NCBI GenBank assembly: GCA_947449735.1
Contig: CANFTB010000027.1
Coordinates: 1-64,000 of the forward strand
From: Chthoniobacteraceae bacterium
Lineage (GTDB): Bacteria; Verrucomicrobiota; Verrucomicrobiia; Chthoniobacterales; Chthoniobacteraceae
Reading direction: 5' to 3'
Length of the DNA: 64,000 bases
The notes under the pieces were generated by a model that was not told the origin of the DNA, did no database searches, and saw only the letters and a list, made by a program, of their open reading frames with translations. This document shows positions 53,546 through 61,787 of this stretch, one piece after another. The position numbers were made by a program, and so were the translations under genes. The stretch's first letter is position 1. Each line of letters begins with the position of its first letter.

Positions 53546-56161
53546 CTAATCTTTGGAGCTGAAAATTTCGCTGCTGACAATGAGTTGGATCAGGCCGCTG
53601 AGCCGGTCGTTCCCTTGCCTCAACCGAGCGCTCAACTGTTCGAGGTCTGGGCGGTCTCCGAGTGAGAGGGGCCTGCCAAGCGCGTAAGCCGTCAACTTGT
53701 GGACCATGGCCTGCGCAATCTGGTCTTGGCGCTCCGTAAGCAAGTAGGCTTTGAGGCCGTCGATGCCGGCCAGCTTTTGGCGGTTGAAGAGCTCCGAGGT
53801 GGCGTCCACCGGGCGGTTCTTGATTTGTGTCCGGTAGGCGCCCAGAGCATCGTAGTTCTCAAACGCAACGCCCCACGGATCAATCCGTGAATGACACGAG
53901 GCGCAGGCCGCTTGGTTCCGATGGTTCTCAATCCGCTCCTTCAGGGTCATCTTCAGGATTTCGGGGTCTGTCAGATCGACCTGCGGTACATTCGGCGGTG
54001 GGGGCGGAGGCGGATCGTGAAGCACGCGTTGCAGCAGCCAAACCCCGCGTTTGACGGGATGCGAATCCGTGCCGTCTGAATTGATCGTCAACATCGCCGC
54101 GCAGGGGAGCAGGCCTCCCCGGTTTGCGGCGCGCTCGATGGTTACCTTGCGGAAATGGGGGCCGTAAACGTTTGGGATCCGGTAATGCGCGGCCAGCCGC
54201 TCGTTCAGCATGGCATAATCGCAGTCGATGAAGTCCATGATACTTCGGTCGCGCCTCAAGATTTCTTCGAAGAGGGCGACAGGTTCCTCCAGCATCGCGG
54301 CCCGCAGGTCGGCATCCGTGAGATGGGAGACACTGTTGATTCTGTCGAGCCCCAGCCATTGGTCCACAAAGAGACGGACGAAGCGCTTCGACCGGGGATC
54401 GTCCAGCATGCGCTTGACCTGAGCGGACAAGATGCCCGGCTCTCTTAACTTTCCTGCCTCGGCGAGCTTTAGCAGCTCCTCGTCGGGAGGACTCGCCCAC
54501 AGAAAAAACGACAAGCGGCTCGCCAGCGCCGGCTCGTCAATCCGGGGCGGACCTTTTCGAGCGCTCTCGGGGGCCTGCCGTGGAGTCAGGTAAAGGAATT
54601 CGGGCGAGGCGAGGGTGGTTGCCAAAACTTCCACCATCGTCTCTTCAAAGCTCGCGAAGCCGGGGCGGTATCGCGAGTACAGGGCCATGAACGCCTCCAC
54701 TTCCTGCTTTTCGGCGGGTCGTCGCCACACCCGTCTCAGAAAACGGCCCAGCACTTCACGGCCGTAAACCTGTTCGTCCTCCTGGTGGATGCTCTTGAAA
54801 AAAATGTCCGTGTGCGACTTCGGCGGCCATTGCTCGTAAAACGGAGCGCTGATTTCCACGTAATCGATGAGCACGTTCAAGCGATCCTGCCCTCCGGAGG
54901 CGTTGGAGATGTTTTTGATGTGCAGAAACTCGTCGCGGCGGGGGAAGGTCGTCGTGAGTTTTCGAAACGGATTCCGCTGAATATCACTCAACGGGATGTC
55001 AAAGTGAATGAATTCCGGGGAATCGCTCGCCGCCGTGACTGGAATATCGCGAGGGCTGATGGTCTGGGAAAAGCTGGCGTTGTTGCTGGTGTGCGCGCTG
55101 AACACCAGACGAAGACTCGCATATTCGTTGGGGTTCATGTTGGAGCGTCCGGCGCGAACTCTGACGCGCATGACTCCGTCATCAGGCAAAAAGCGGTCCA
55201 GGTTGAGTTTGACCTCTCCGGATGCCGGAAGGACCCAAACCACTGGAGAGACCGGCGGCGTCTGTCCGAAGGCAAAGTTGTCCCGGGGGAGCGCCTTGCC
55301 TTCGGAAACCTGGACCCCCATGCCGGTTTCGGTGTCGATAAGGTGCTGTTGGTTTGTGTGTTTTTTGGACGCCGGGTCACCGCTGATGAAGGGTTTGGCG
55401 GCCTTTGCGGACAGCCCCATCGCCATCTGTTCCTTCATGGAGATGCTGTAAGTCACCGGCTGCGGTCGGGGGCCATGTACGGTGGCTCGTCGGAGCGCCT
55501 CGAATCCAATGTCGCGATAGCTCTGAAACTGCGTGGCTGACATTTGCAGCAAATCCGAGCGGTTTTTGAACCCGTCCTCGGACGCGGTTTCTGGCGGCAG
55601 CTTGTTTGCAAACGCAGAGTCGACACCGAGAATGTCCTGCAGGGCGTAGTTGGTTTCGTCCTTGGTGAGACGGCGGAAGGCGGATTGTTCTTTGCTCGCT
55701 CGGCGCAAGAGGGAGGCCTTGTGGATTTCTTCACCAAGCCAGAGCACGAGGGTTGCCCGGTCACTGTCGCTCAGCCTTTCCTCCAGCGAGTCCTCCGGGG
55801 GCATTTCCGCCTTGGTGAGGGCGTTGTAAACCTCGCGCCAACGCTCCACATCCGGGCCCTTCAGGAGGTCAGCATTCAGATGATCCAGACGCAGCTTGCC
55901 TTCCGCCTTTTTAGGGCCGTGACACCCGACGCAGCTCCTCTTGATGACAGGCTCCACGAGTTTCTGAAAGTCCGCGACGTTCGCCAGCGGGATGCCGTCG
56001 TCTGCCTTTGTGGCGGCCTTCGTTTCGTGCAGGAAGCGAGATTTCTGCCGCCCGAGCTCTCGAGCCGCTTCCAGGGTGGCGGGTATCTCCTGTTTCTCGG
56101 ACGCCGCCATGGCAAGGCAGTCTCCGAGAAGCAAAATCACAGGGAGTAGCAGGCTTTTCAT
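53546..56161 (-). CDS. DUF1592/DUF1588/DUF1585 secreted cytochrome-like protein, long form
   Basis: An 871-residue protein with a signal peptide (MKSLLLPVILLLGDCLAMA), a haem motif CVGCHGPKK, a DUF1587-like region, then a beta-rich insertion (coded about 54780-55440, carbohydrate-binding-like) absent from the shorter paralogue at 40916, then DUF1595, DUF1592 (LASRLSFFLWASPPDEEL), DUF1588 with CASCHSRIDPWG, and DUF1585 (MVHKLTAYALGRPLSLGD). First gene of the pair with DUF1552. The insertion may give it sugar binding. Confidence 0.93.
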   Translation of the reverse strand: MKSLLLPVILLLGDCLAMAASEKQEIPATLEAARELGRQKSRFLHETKAATKADDGIPLANVADFQKLVEPVIKRSCVGCHGPKKAEGKLRLDHLNADLLKGPDVERWREVYNALTKAEMPPEDSLEERLSDSDRATLVLWLGEEIHKASLLRRASKEQSAFRRLTKDETNYALQDILGVDSAFANKLPPETASEDGFKNRSDLLQMSATQFQSYRDIGFEALRRATVHGPRPQPVTYSISMKEQMAMGLSAKAAKPFISGDPASKKHTNQQHLIDTETGMGVQVSEGKALPRDNFAFGQTPPVSPVVWVLPASGEVKLNLDRFLPDDGVMRVRVRAGRSNMNPNEYASLRLVFSAHTSNNASFSQTISPRDIPVTAASDSPEFIHFDIPLSDIQRNPFRKLTTTFPRRDEFLHIKNISNASGGQDRLNVLIDYVEISAPFYEQWPPKSHTDIFFKSIHQEDEQVYGREVLGRFLRRVWRRPAEKQEVEAFMALYSRYRPGFASFEETMVEVLATTLASPEFLYLTPRQAPESARKGPPRIDEPALASRLSFFLWASPPDEELLKLAEAGKLREPGILSAQVKRMLDDPRSKRFVRLFVDQWLGLDRINSVSHLTDADLRAAMLEEPVALFEEILRRDRSIMDFIDCDYAMLNERLAAHYRIPNVYGPHFRKVTIERAANRGGLLPCAAMLTINSDGTDSHPVKRGVWLLQRVLHDPPPPPPPNVPQVDLTDPEILKMTLKERIENHRNQAACASCHSRIDPWGVAFENYDALGAYRTQIKNRPVDATSELFNRQKLAGIDGLKAYLLTERQDQIAQAMVHKLTAYALGRPLSLGDRPDLEQLSARLRQGNDRLSGLIQLIVSSEIFSSKD

Positions 56162-56465
56162 CGAGGCTTCGGGCGGGTGGTCATTTCAGGGAAAGGCAAC
56201 GGTGTGGTGCCTCGTCGCCGCGGTTCAGGGGTGGGGGGGTGAAAATGCGCGGTGAAATGGGGGGGAAGTGAGTGGTGATGGAGGGATAGAAATACGCATC
56301 TTGCCTCGCGCCAATCTGGAGCGCAATTCATCAGAAATGTGGGTCGCTACAGGATTCCCGTTTCCACGTTCCAGATCCGGACTATCGAGTCCTCTGAGGC
56401 GGTTGCTCAAAGAGGGAACCTGGGATGCCACCCGACGTCGGTCAACGGACCATCGGCGGCGTGGA
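56162..56465. other. Gene-free stretch upstream of the long cytochrome gene
   Basis: About 304 bp with no supported gene. It lies between the start of the leftward cytochrome gene and the end of the small gene; a promoter for the cytochrome pair is expected but none was identified. Confidence 0.5.
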
Positions 56466-56732
56466 TCAGCGCTCGAGTTCGCGGACTGCCGAGACGGCGG
56501 CGTTGTAGACGTCCGTATCCGAGATGCAGCAGACGGCGCCGATCAGGGCGGGGTCTTCTTCGTTTTGGCGCATCTCGGTGGTGATCTGCATGATGGCGTT
56601 TGCCCGCAGGTTGCTGGGCAGGTTTTCCAGGCTGTGGAACCATTTCCTCATCGATTTGTCCGCCTTGATGATGCGGCAGAGACGGTTGAGGGAGTCGACT
56701 TGGACCGGGGTGAGAGGGGAGGGAGGCTGCAT
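56466..56732 (-). CDS. Small conserved-looking protein downstream of mgtE
   Basis: An 88-residue, mostly helical, soluble protein that was not recognised. Two features stand out: a Cys-Cys pair (GAVCCISD) and a helix-rich C-terminus (DTDVYNAAVSAVRELER). It starts 12 bp after the mgtE stop on the same strand, so it is co-transcribed and may be a regulator or partner of the magnesium channel, which is inference only. Confidence 0.6.
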   Translation of the reverse strand: MQPPSPLTPVQVDSLNRLCRIIKADKSMRKWFHSLENLPSNLRANAIMQITTEMRQNEEDPALIGAVCCISDTDVYNAAVSAVRELER

Positions 56733-56744
56733 CGGGGCTACGGG

Positions 56745-58124
56745 CTACATGACTGTGCCTCTTAAAATAAGAACGGCGGCACTGAAGTAAATGATCAAAC
56801 CCGTCACGTCGACGAGGGTGGCGACAAAGGGCGCAGAGGAAGTGGCGGGGTCGAGGCCGATGCGTCGGAGGAGGAGAGGGAGCATCGAACCCGACAGGCT
56901 GCCCCACAGCACAACGAAGACAATCGCAACGGAAACTGCGGCCGCAATCAGCATGTAATGAGGTCCGTAGGTGTCTGAGAACTGCGACCAGACAACGATG
57001 CGGGTGAATCCAATGCTTCCCAAGATGCAACCTAGGGCGAAACCGGCGGCGATTTCCTTGGCCATGATCCGCCACCAGTCTCCGAGCGTGATTTCTCCGA
57101 CTGCAAGTGCACGAATAATGAGGGTGGAGGCCTGAGAACCCGAGTTGCCGCCGCTGGAAATAATCAGAGGGATAAAGAGGGATAGCACGACCGCCTTCTC
57201 CAGTTCTTTCTCGAAGAACCCCATGGCAGTGGCAGTGAACATCTCTCCAACAAAGAGAATGATCAGCCATACGGCCCGCTTGCGGATCATCTGCAGGAGC
57301 GGCGTCTCCATGTAAGGCGTATCGAGGGCCTCCATCCCGCCGATTTTCTGGATCTCCTCAGTCGTGACCTCTTCCTGGACGTCGAGGATGTCGTCGACCG
57401 TCACGATTCCTAGGAGGGTGTCGCTGGAATCCACCACGGGAAGCGTGTTGCGGTCGTATTTTTTAAAGAGACTGAGGGCCGTTTCTGCGGTGTCGGCGAC
57501 GCGCAGGGCGATAAACCGGTTGTCGTGAATGTCCGCGACTTGGGTGTTGAGCGGGCGGAGGAGGAATTCGCGGATGTGTACGTCGTCGATGAGGTGGTTT
57601 GAAGCGTCGGTGACGTAGATGAAATTGAGCGTTTCGGAGTCGTTTCCGTTGGCGCGGATGAAGTCCAGACACTCGCCTATGGTCCATTCGGGGCGGACCA
57701 TGAGGAACTCCGTGGTCATCAGTCGGCCCACGCTGCCTTCGGGATATCCGAGCAGCGTACGCGCGATCTGTTGTTCCTTTGGCGAGAGGAGTGTAAGGAG
57801 CTGGGTGACGACAGCGGGCGGCAGTTCCTCGAGGAGGGCCGTGCGGTCGTCCGAGGACATGTCGTTCAGGATTCCGGCGGCCTCTTCGTTGCCGAGGCTC
57901 CGGATGATGCGTTCTTGCTCCTCGGGTCCGAGGTATTCCAGAACCTCTGTCGCGTGCGCCTGGGGGAGCAGACGGAACACGATGGCCTGCACTTCCTCGG
58001 GAAGCTCGGTGATGATCTCGCCGGTGTCCGCCGCGGGCATGCCCACAAGCAGACTCCGTATCGCACCCAGATTGCGGGTCTCGATCAGTTCGCGGATTTC
58101 CGGGCCTATCAGTTTTCCAAGCAT
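56745..58124 (-). CDS. mgtE: Magnesium transporter MgtE
   Basis: A Mg2+-gated channel. The 459 residues include the N-domain superhelix, a CBS pair (RNTLPVVDSSDTLLGIVTVDDIL) and a five-helix pore with VGEMFTATAMGFFE near the first helix and PLIISSGGNSGSQAST, the selectivity motif region, later. The cytoplasmic domains sense Mg2+ and gate the pore. It heads the two-gene leftward unit with the 88-residue protein and diverges from dnaX; the palindromes at 58155-58166 and 58180-58191 lie in front of it. Confidence 0.95.
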   Translation of the reverse strand: MLGKLIGPEIRELIETRNLGAIRSLLVGMPAADTGEIITELPEEVQAIVFRLLPQAHATEVLEYLGPEEQERIIRSLGNEEAAGILNDMSSDDRTALLEELPPAVVTQLLTLLSPKEQQIARTLLGYPEGSVGRLMTTEFLMVRPEWTIGECLDFIRANGNDSETLNFIYVTDASNHLIDDVHIREFLLRPLNTQVADIHDNRFIALRVADTAETALSLFKKYDRNTLPVVDSSDTLLGIVTVDDILDVQEEVTTEEIQKIGGMEALDTPYMETPLLQMIRKRAVWLIILFVGEMFTATAMGFFEKELEKAVVLSLFIPLIISSGGNSGSQASTLIIRALAVGEITLGDWWRIMAKEIAAGFALGCILGSIGFTRIVVWSQFSDTYGPHYMLIAAAVSVAIVFVVLWGSLSGSMLPLLLRRIGLDPATSSAPFVATLVDVTGLIIYFSAAVLILRGTVM

Positions 58125-58154
58125 CTCATCTCATGGAAAAGCAAGCCGGGTGAG

Positions 58155-58191
58155 GCTGTCGACAGCTTAAAGGTGATTTTTTGCCGGCAAA
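58155..58191. promoter_or_regulatory. Two perfect 12-bp palindromes between mgtE and dnaX
   Basis: GCTGTCGACAGC (58155-58166) and TTTGCCGGCAAA (58180-58191) are both perfect palindromes within 37 bp in the divergent gap. The second is identical to the one at 34774-34785. Either could be a dimeric regulator site; the shared one suggests a common regulator. Confidence 0.45.
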
Positions 58192-58264
58192 GGGGCGGCG
58201 GCGGCCGATTTCTTAATTTCGCTCGGGATTGGCAAACGGACGAGACTCAGTTCATGATGCTCCG

Positions 58265-60202
58265 GTGAGCTACACGGTTTTTGCCCGAAAATACCGCCCG
58301 CAGACGTTTGACGACGTTGTGGGGCAGGAACACATCACGAGGACGCTTAAGAATGCGATCCTCCAGAACCGTCTTGCCCACGCCTATTTGTTTGTGGGGC
58401 CCCGGGGCACGGGAAAGACGTCTTCGGCTCGTATTTTGGCGAAGGCCTTGAACTGTCTCTCGAGCCCGGCACCGACTGTGACTCCTTGCGGCGAATGCGA
58501 CTCCTGCCGCGAGATCACGGGGGGGAACTCCCTGGACGTTCTGGAGTTTGACGCGGCCTCCAATACTCAGGTGGATAAGGTGCGGGACATCATCATCGAC
58601 AACGTGAAGTACCTGCCGGCGAGGGGCCGCTTCAAGGTGTATCTCGTCGACGAAGTGCACATGCTTTCGCCCGGCTCTTTCAACGCCCTCTTGAAGACTC
58701 TTGAGGAGCCGCCGCCGCATGTGAAATTTTTGTTCGCAACAACGGACGTTCAAAAGCTTCCCGCAACGATCCTTTCGCGCTGCCAGCGTTTTGATCTGAA
58801 GCGGATCGGCGCGGCGCAAATCGCGGACCATTTGTTGTACATCGCCTCGAAGGAGGGGATCAACTTGAGCGGTGAGGCCGCGCTCGCGGTGGCGGTCGGG
58901 GCCGACGGTGGGATGCGTGACGCGGAGTCGATGCTCGACCAGTTGGTGGCGTTTTGCGGAGAGAAGGTAGAGGAGGCGGACGTGCTCTCGGTATTTGGAT
59001 TCACTTCTCGTCAGAAGATCAGCGATTTGTGCATGGCGCTACTGGATCAGGACGCGTCCGGAGCGTTGAAGCTGGTGCACGAGCAGGCGGAGGCTGGCCG
59101 GGATTTGAGCCAGTTGCTGGCAGATTTGATCAGCCACCTTCGGAACCTGCTCCTCGTCCAGGCTGACCCTGCCGGTTTGGAAGCGGAGCTCGGACGGGCG
59201 GTGGTTGAGGCGTTGGCGGCCCAGTGTGGCGGAGTGGATCGCGAGCGCATTCTGGATCTCATCGACATATGCGCCGCGGCGGAACAGAAGATGAAATGGG
59301 CTTCAAACAAGCAGATGTACCTTGAAGTCGCCCTGCTGCGGGCGATCCAGGCCGTGGGGCAGGTGACTCTCGGCGAGGTTCTGGGTGCCCTGACAGACCT
59401 TCGCGAGGGACGGCCTGCCTCCGGGCGCGCCGTATCTGTGCCGCGCCACAGGGTGGAAATGCCCAAGCAGGAGCCTCGCAAGCCTGCGGTCGCCGCGGCT
59501 GTGCCACAGAGGGGCGAGGTTTCCAAAGTGGAACCGCAAAAGGCGGAGGTTTCCCAGTCCGTGGCTCCTGAAGAGGCAGTCATTTCCGAACCGCTGGCGT
59601 CTGCAAGGATCCCCGCGGAACTGGCAGAGGCCGAACCCGTGGCTGTCCCGGTTCCTGTCGAAGCGGCGCCGGTTTTGGCATCTCGTACTGCGGAGCCAGA
59701 ACCCAAGCCGGTTTCCCAGGAACCCAAGTCTGCGGTGGTTGAGGAGAAGCCCAAGGCGGTGGAGCTCAAACCCGCTGCGGTGGAGCCCAAGCCTCAGCCT
59801 GCCGAGCCCAAGATGCGGGAGGTGGAGGAACTGTGGCCGGAGTTGGTGCAGGCGGTCCGGAACGAGCGGCCTCTCATTTCGATGTGGCTTGAGTCCGGTG
59901 TTCTGGCGGAAATCAAGGCGGGCTCAGCTTTTGTGCATTTCCCCAAGGACCAGCCGCTCGCCGTGGAGTATCTTGTGCAGGACAACAACCGTTCGTTCAT
60001 CGAGGGCATTCTTTCCGTGATCAGCGGGGTGCCCTTGAAACTGCGCACCGAGCTCAGGGACACTGTGGTACTTCGGCCCGTTGCCAAGCAGGAGCGCGTG
60101 GTGGAAAAGGTGGTGGTGAAGGATCCGATGGAGGAGTTCAAGAGCGACCCCCTGATTCGCAAGGCTCTGGAGATTTTTAAAGGCCGTTTGGAATCGATAT
60201 AA
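58265..60202 (+). CDS. dnaX: DNA polymerase III subunit gamma/tau
   Basis: Clamp-loader ATPase of the replicative polymerase. From the GTG at 58265 (MSYTVFARKYRP in all relatives) the protein has 645 residues: Walker A GPRGTGKTSS, four-Cys zinc module (LNCLS, CGECDSC), DEVHML Walker B and SRC motif LSRCQRFD, then domain III and a long Pro/Glu/Ala-rich linker (about 400-530) followed by a tau-like C-domain. No slippery AAAAAAG-type site was noticed, so a frameshifted gamma form is not indicated. ybaB follows after 4 bp. Confidence 0.97.
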   Translation: MSYTVFARKYRPQTFDDVVGQEHITRTLKNAILQNRLAHAYLFVGPRGTGKTSSARILAKALNCLSSPAPTVTPCGECDSCREITGGNSLDVLEFDAASNTQVDKVRDIIIDNVKYLPARGRFKVYLVDEVHMLSPGSFNALLKTLEEPPPHVKFLFATTDVQKLPATILSRCQRFDLKRIGAAQIADHLLYIASKEGINLSGEAALAVAVGADGGMRDAESMLDQLVAFCGEKVEEADVLSVFGFTSRQKISDLCMALLDQDASGALKLVHEQAEAGRDLSQLLADLISHLRNLLLVQADPAGLEAELGRAVVEALAAQCGGVDRERILDLIDICAAAEQKMKWASNKQMYLEVALLRAIQAVGQVTLGEVLGALTDLREGRPASGRAVSVPRHRVEMPKQEPRKPAVAAAVPQRGEVSKVEPQKAEVSQSVAPEEAVISEPLASARIPAELAEAEPVAVPVPVEAAPVLASRTAEPEPKPVSQEPKSAVVEEKPKAVELKPAAVEPKPQPAEPKMREVEELWPELVQAVRNERPLISMWLESGVLAEIKAGSAFVHFPKDQPLAVEYLVQDNNRSFIEGILSVISGVPLKLRTELRDTVVLRPVAKQERVVEKVVVKDPMEEFKSDPLIRKALEIFKGRLESI

Positions 60203-60206
60203 GTTT

Positions 60207-60521
60207 ATGAATATAAAGAAAATGATGCAGCAGGCTCAGAAGATGCAGGAGCAGATGCTCAAGGCACAGGAGGAGCTTGGGAAAAAGACCGTCACCGCTA
60301 CCGCCGGCGGAGGGAAGGTGACCGTGGTAGCCAATGCTTCCGGAGACGTGGTTTCCATCAAGATCGCGCCCGAGGTGGTCGATCCGCAGGATGTCGAGAT
60401 GCTCGAGGAACTGGTTTTGACCGGGGTACGCAAGGCGATCGAGGAAGGGCGTGCGATCGCCTCAAGCGAAATGGGCAAGGTGACCGGAGGCCTCGGCTTG
60501 CCTCCGGGAATGGGATTCTAG
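60207..60521 (+). CDS. YbaB/EbfC nucleoid-associated protein
   Basis: A 104-residue DNA-binding dimer. The N-terminus MNIKKMMQQAQKMQEQML and core GGGKVTVVANASGDVVSIKIAPEVV are typical. It sits 4 bp after dnaX, as in many bacteria (dnaX-ybaB-recR), but recR is missing here and the next gene is on the other strand. Confidence 0.96.
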   Translation: MNIKKMMQQAQKMQEQMLKAQEELGKKTVTATAGGGKVTVVANASGDVVSIKIAPEVVDPQDVEMLEELVLTGVRKAIEEGRAIASSEMGKVTGGLGLPPGMGF

Positions 60522-60568
60522 CGGGTCGGAGTTCTCCCCCTATCCAGCGGAAAAAGCCCCCCATGGGC

Positions 60569-61711
60569 TCAGTCGAGGGTGAGGAAGCGTAAGCACACCG
60601 AGCCTCCGACGGGGACCTTTTTCCCGGTGAATGAGAGTTTACCGGTGTCCTGGTCCACCTTGAGCAGCGCCGCGGTGTTGCTGTCCTGATGGGCCACGAT
60701 CATCCACTTGCCCGAGGGGTCGAGGCAGAAGTTGCGCGGGATTTTGCCTTCGGCCGATGCGTTTTGGATCAGAGTGAGTTTGCCGGTGGCGGCGTCGCAA
60801 GCGAACACGGCTATGGTGTCGTGGGTGCGGTTGGAGACGTAGACGAACTTGCCGTTGGGATGGACGACGGTTTCAGCCGTGCTCAGGCCGGTTTTGGCGC
60901 GGTCTTCGGCCGGCAGCGTGGAGACGGTTTCGACTTCCTTGAGGGCGCCCTTTTGAGCGTCATAGGCGAAGGTGGTTTCCGTCATCAGCATTTCGTTGTT
61001 CACGAACACGAACTTGCCGTTGGGATGGAAGGCTAGGTGCCGCGGACCGGAACCAGGAGGCACGGTGCCGAAGCCGTGGGTGGTGAGTTTGCCGGAGGCC
61101 GGGTCCATTTTGTAAATGAGGACCTTGTCGAGGCCGAGGTCGCAGGCGAGGGCGAACTGGTTGTCAGGAGTCGGGTTGATGGAATGCCCGTGAGGCCCCT
61201 CCTGGCGCTTGGGGTCGGCTCCGGAGCCTTCGTGTTGGAAAAACGAGGCTGCTTCGCTCAAGGCGCCGTTTGCGCCGAGGGAGTACGAGGCAACACTGCC
61301 GCCGCCGTAGTTGGCGACCATGGCCATTTTGGCGGTTTTATCCAGGGAAACATGGCAGGGGCCGGCTCCGACGGAGGAGACCTGGTTGATCAAGCTCAGT
61401 TTGCCGTCCGGCAGGTTGATGGAGAAGGCGCTGACACCGCCGCCCTTCTGGCCGGGGGCGGAGATTTCGCCGACGGCGTAGAGGAACTTTTTCGAGGGAT
61501 GGATGGTCAGGAAGCTGGGGCTGCCGGTTTCAACTGCGAGTTCGGGGTCGGAGAGTTCGCCCGTGGCGCTGTTGAATTTTGAGACGTAGATGCCTTTGCT
61601 GCCGGACTTGGCGTTGGTGTAGCAGCCGAAATAGACGAGGTGTTTGTCGGCGGCGGCGGCGCTGGAGAGCATGAGGCAGGCGGTGGCGAGGGAGGTGAGT
61701 TGTGTTTTCAC
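60569..61711 (-). CDS. Exported lactonase-family (6-phosphogluconolactonase-like) beta-propeller
   Basis: A 380-residue seven-bladed propeller of the YbhE/lactonase type with a signal peptide (MKTQLTSLATACLMLSSAAA). Blades are visible as repeats such as GSPSFLTIHPSKKFLYAVGE, GPRHLAFHPNGKFVFVNNE and TVVHPNGKFVYVSNRT. The cytoplasmic form hydrolyses 6-phosphogluconolactone; the export signal argues for a different periplasmic lactone or for muconate-like chemistry. Leftward, 76 bp past the sulfatase. Confidence 0.88.
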   Translation of the reverse strand: MKTQLTSLATACLMLSSAAAADKHLVYFGCYTNAKSGSKGIYVSKFNSATGELSDPELAVETGSPSFLTIHPSKKFLYAVGEISAPGQKGGGVSAFSINLPDGKLSLINQVSSVGAGPCHVSLDKTAKMAMVANYGGGSVASYSLGANGALSEAASFFQHEGSGADPKRQEGPHGHSINPTPDNQFALACDLGLDKVLIYKMDPASGKLTTHGFGTVPPGSGPRHLAFHPNGKFVFVNNEMLMTETTFAYDAQKGALKEVETVSTLPAEDRAKTGLSTAETVVHPNGKFVYVSNRTHDTIAVFACDAATGKLTLIQNASAEGKIPRNFCLDPSGKWMIVAHQDSNTAALLKVDQDTGKLSFTGKKVPVGGSVCLRFLTLD

Positions 61712-61787
61712 AGGTTTGATGGGGAAGGGGGCTGGGGAATTGGAGTGTTGGAGTTGGGGGGGGGCGCTGGGTTGAAGAACAGTGGGG

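Noticed and set aside
59450-59820. Programmed frameshift in dnaX giving the gamma form
   Set aside because: No slippery A-rich heptamer with following stem was seen in the linker region.
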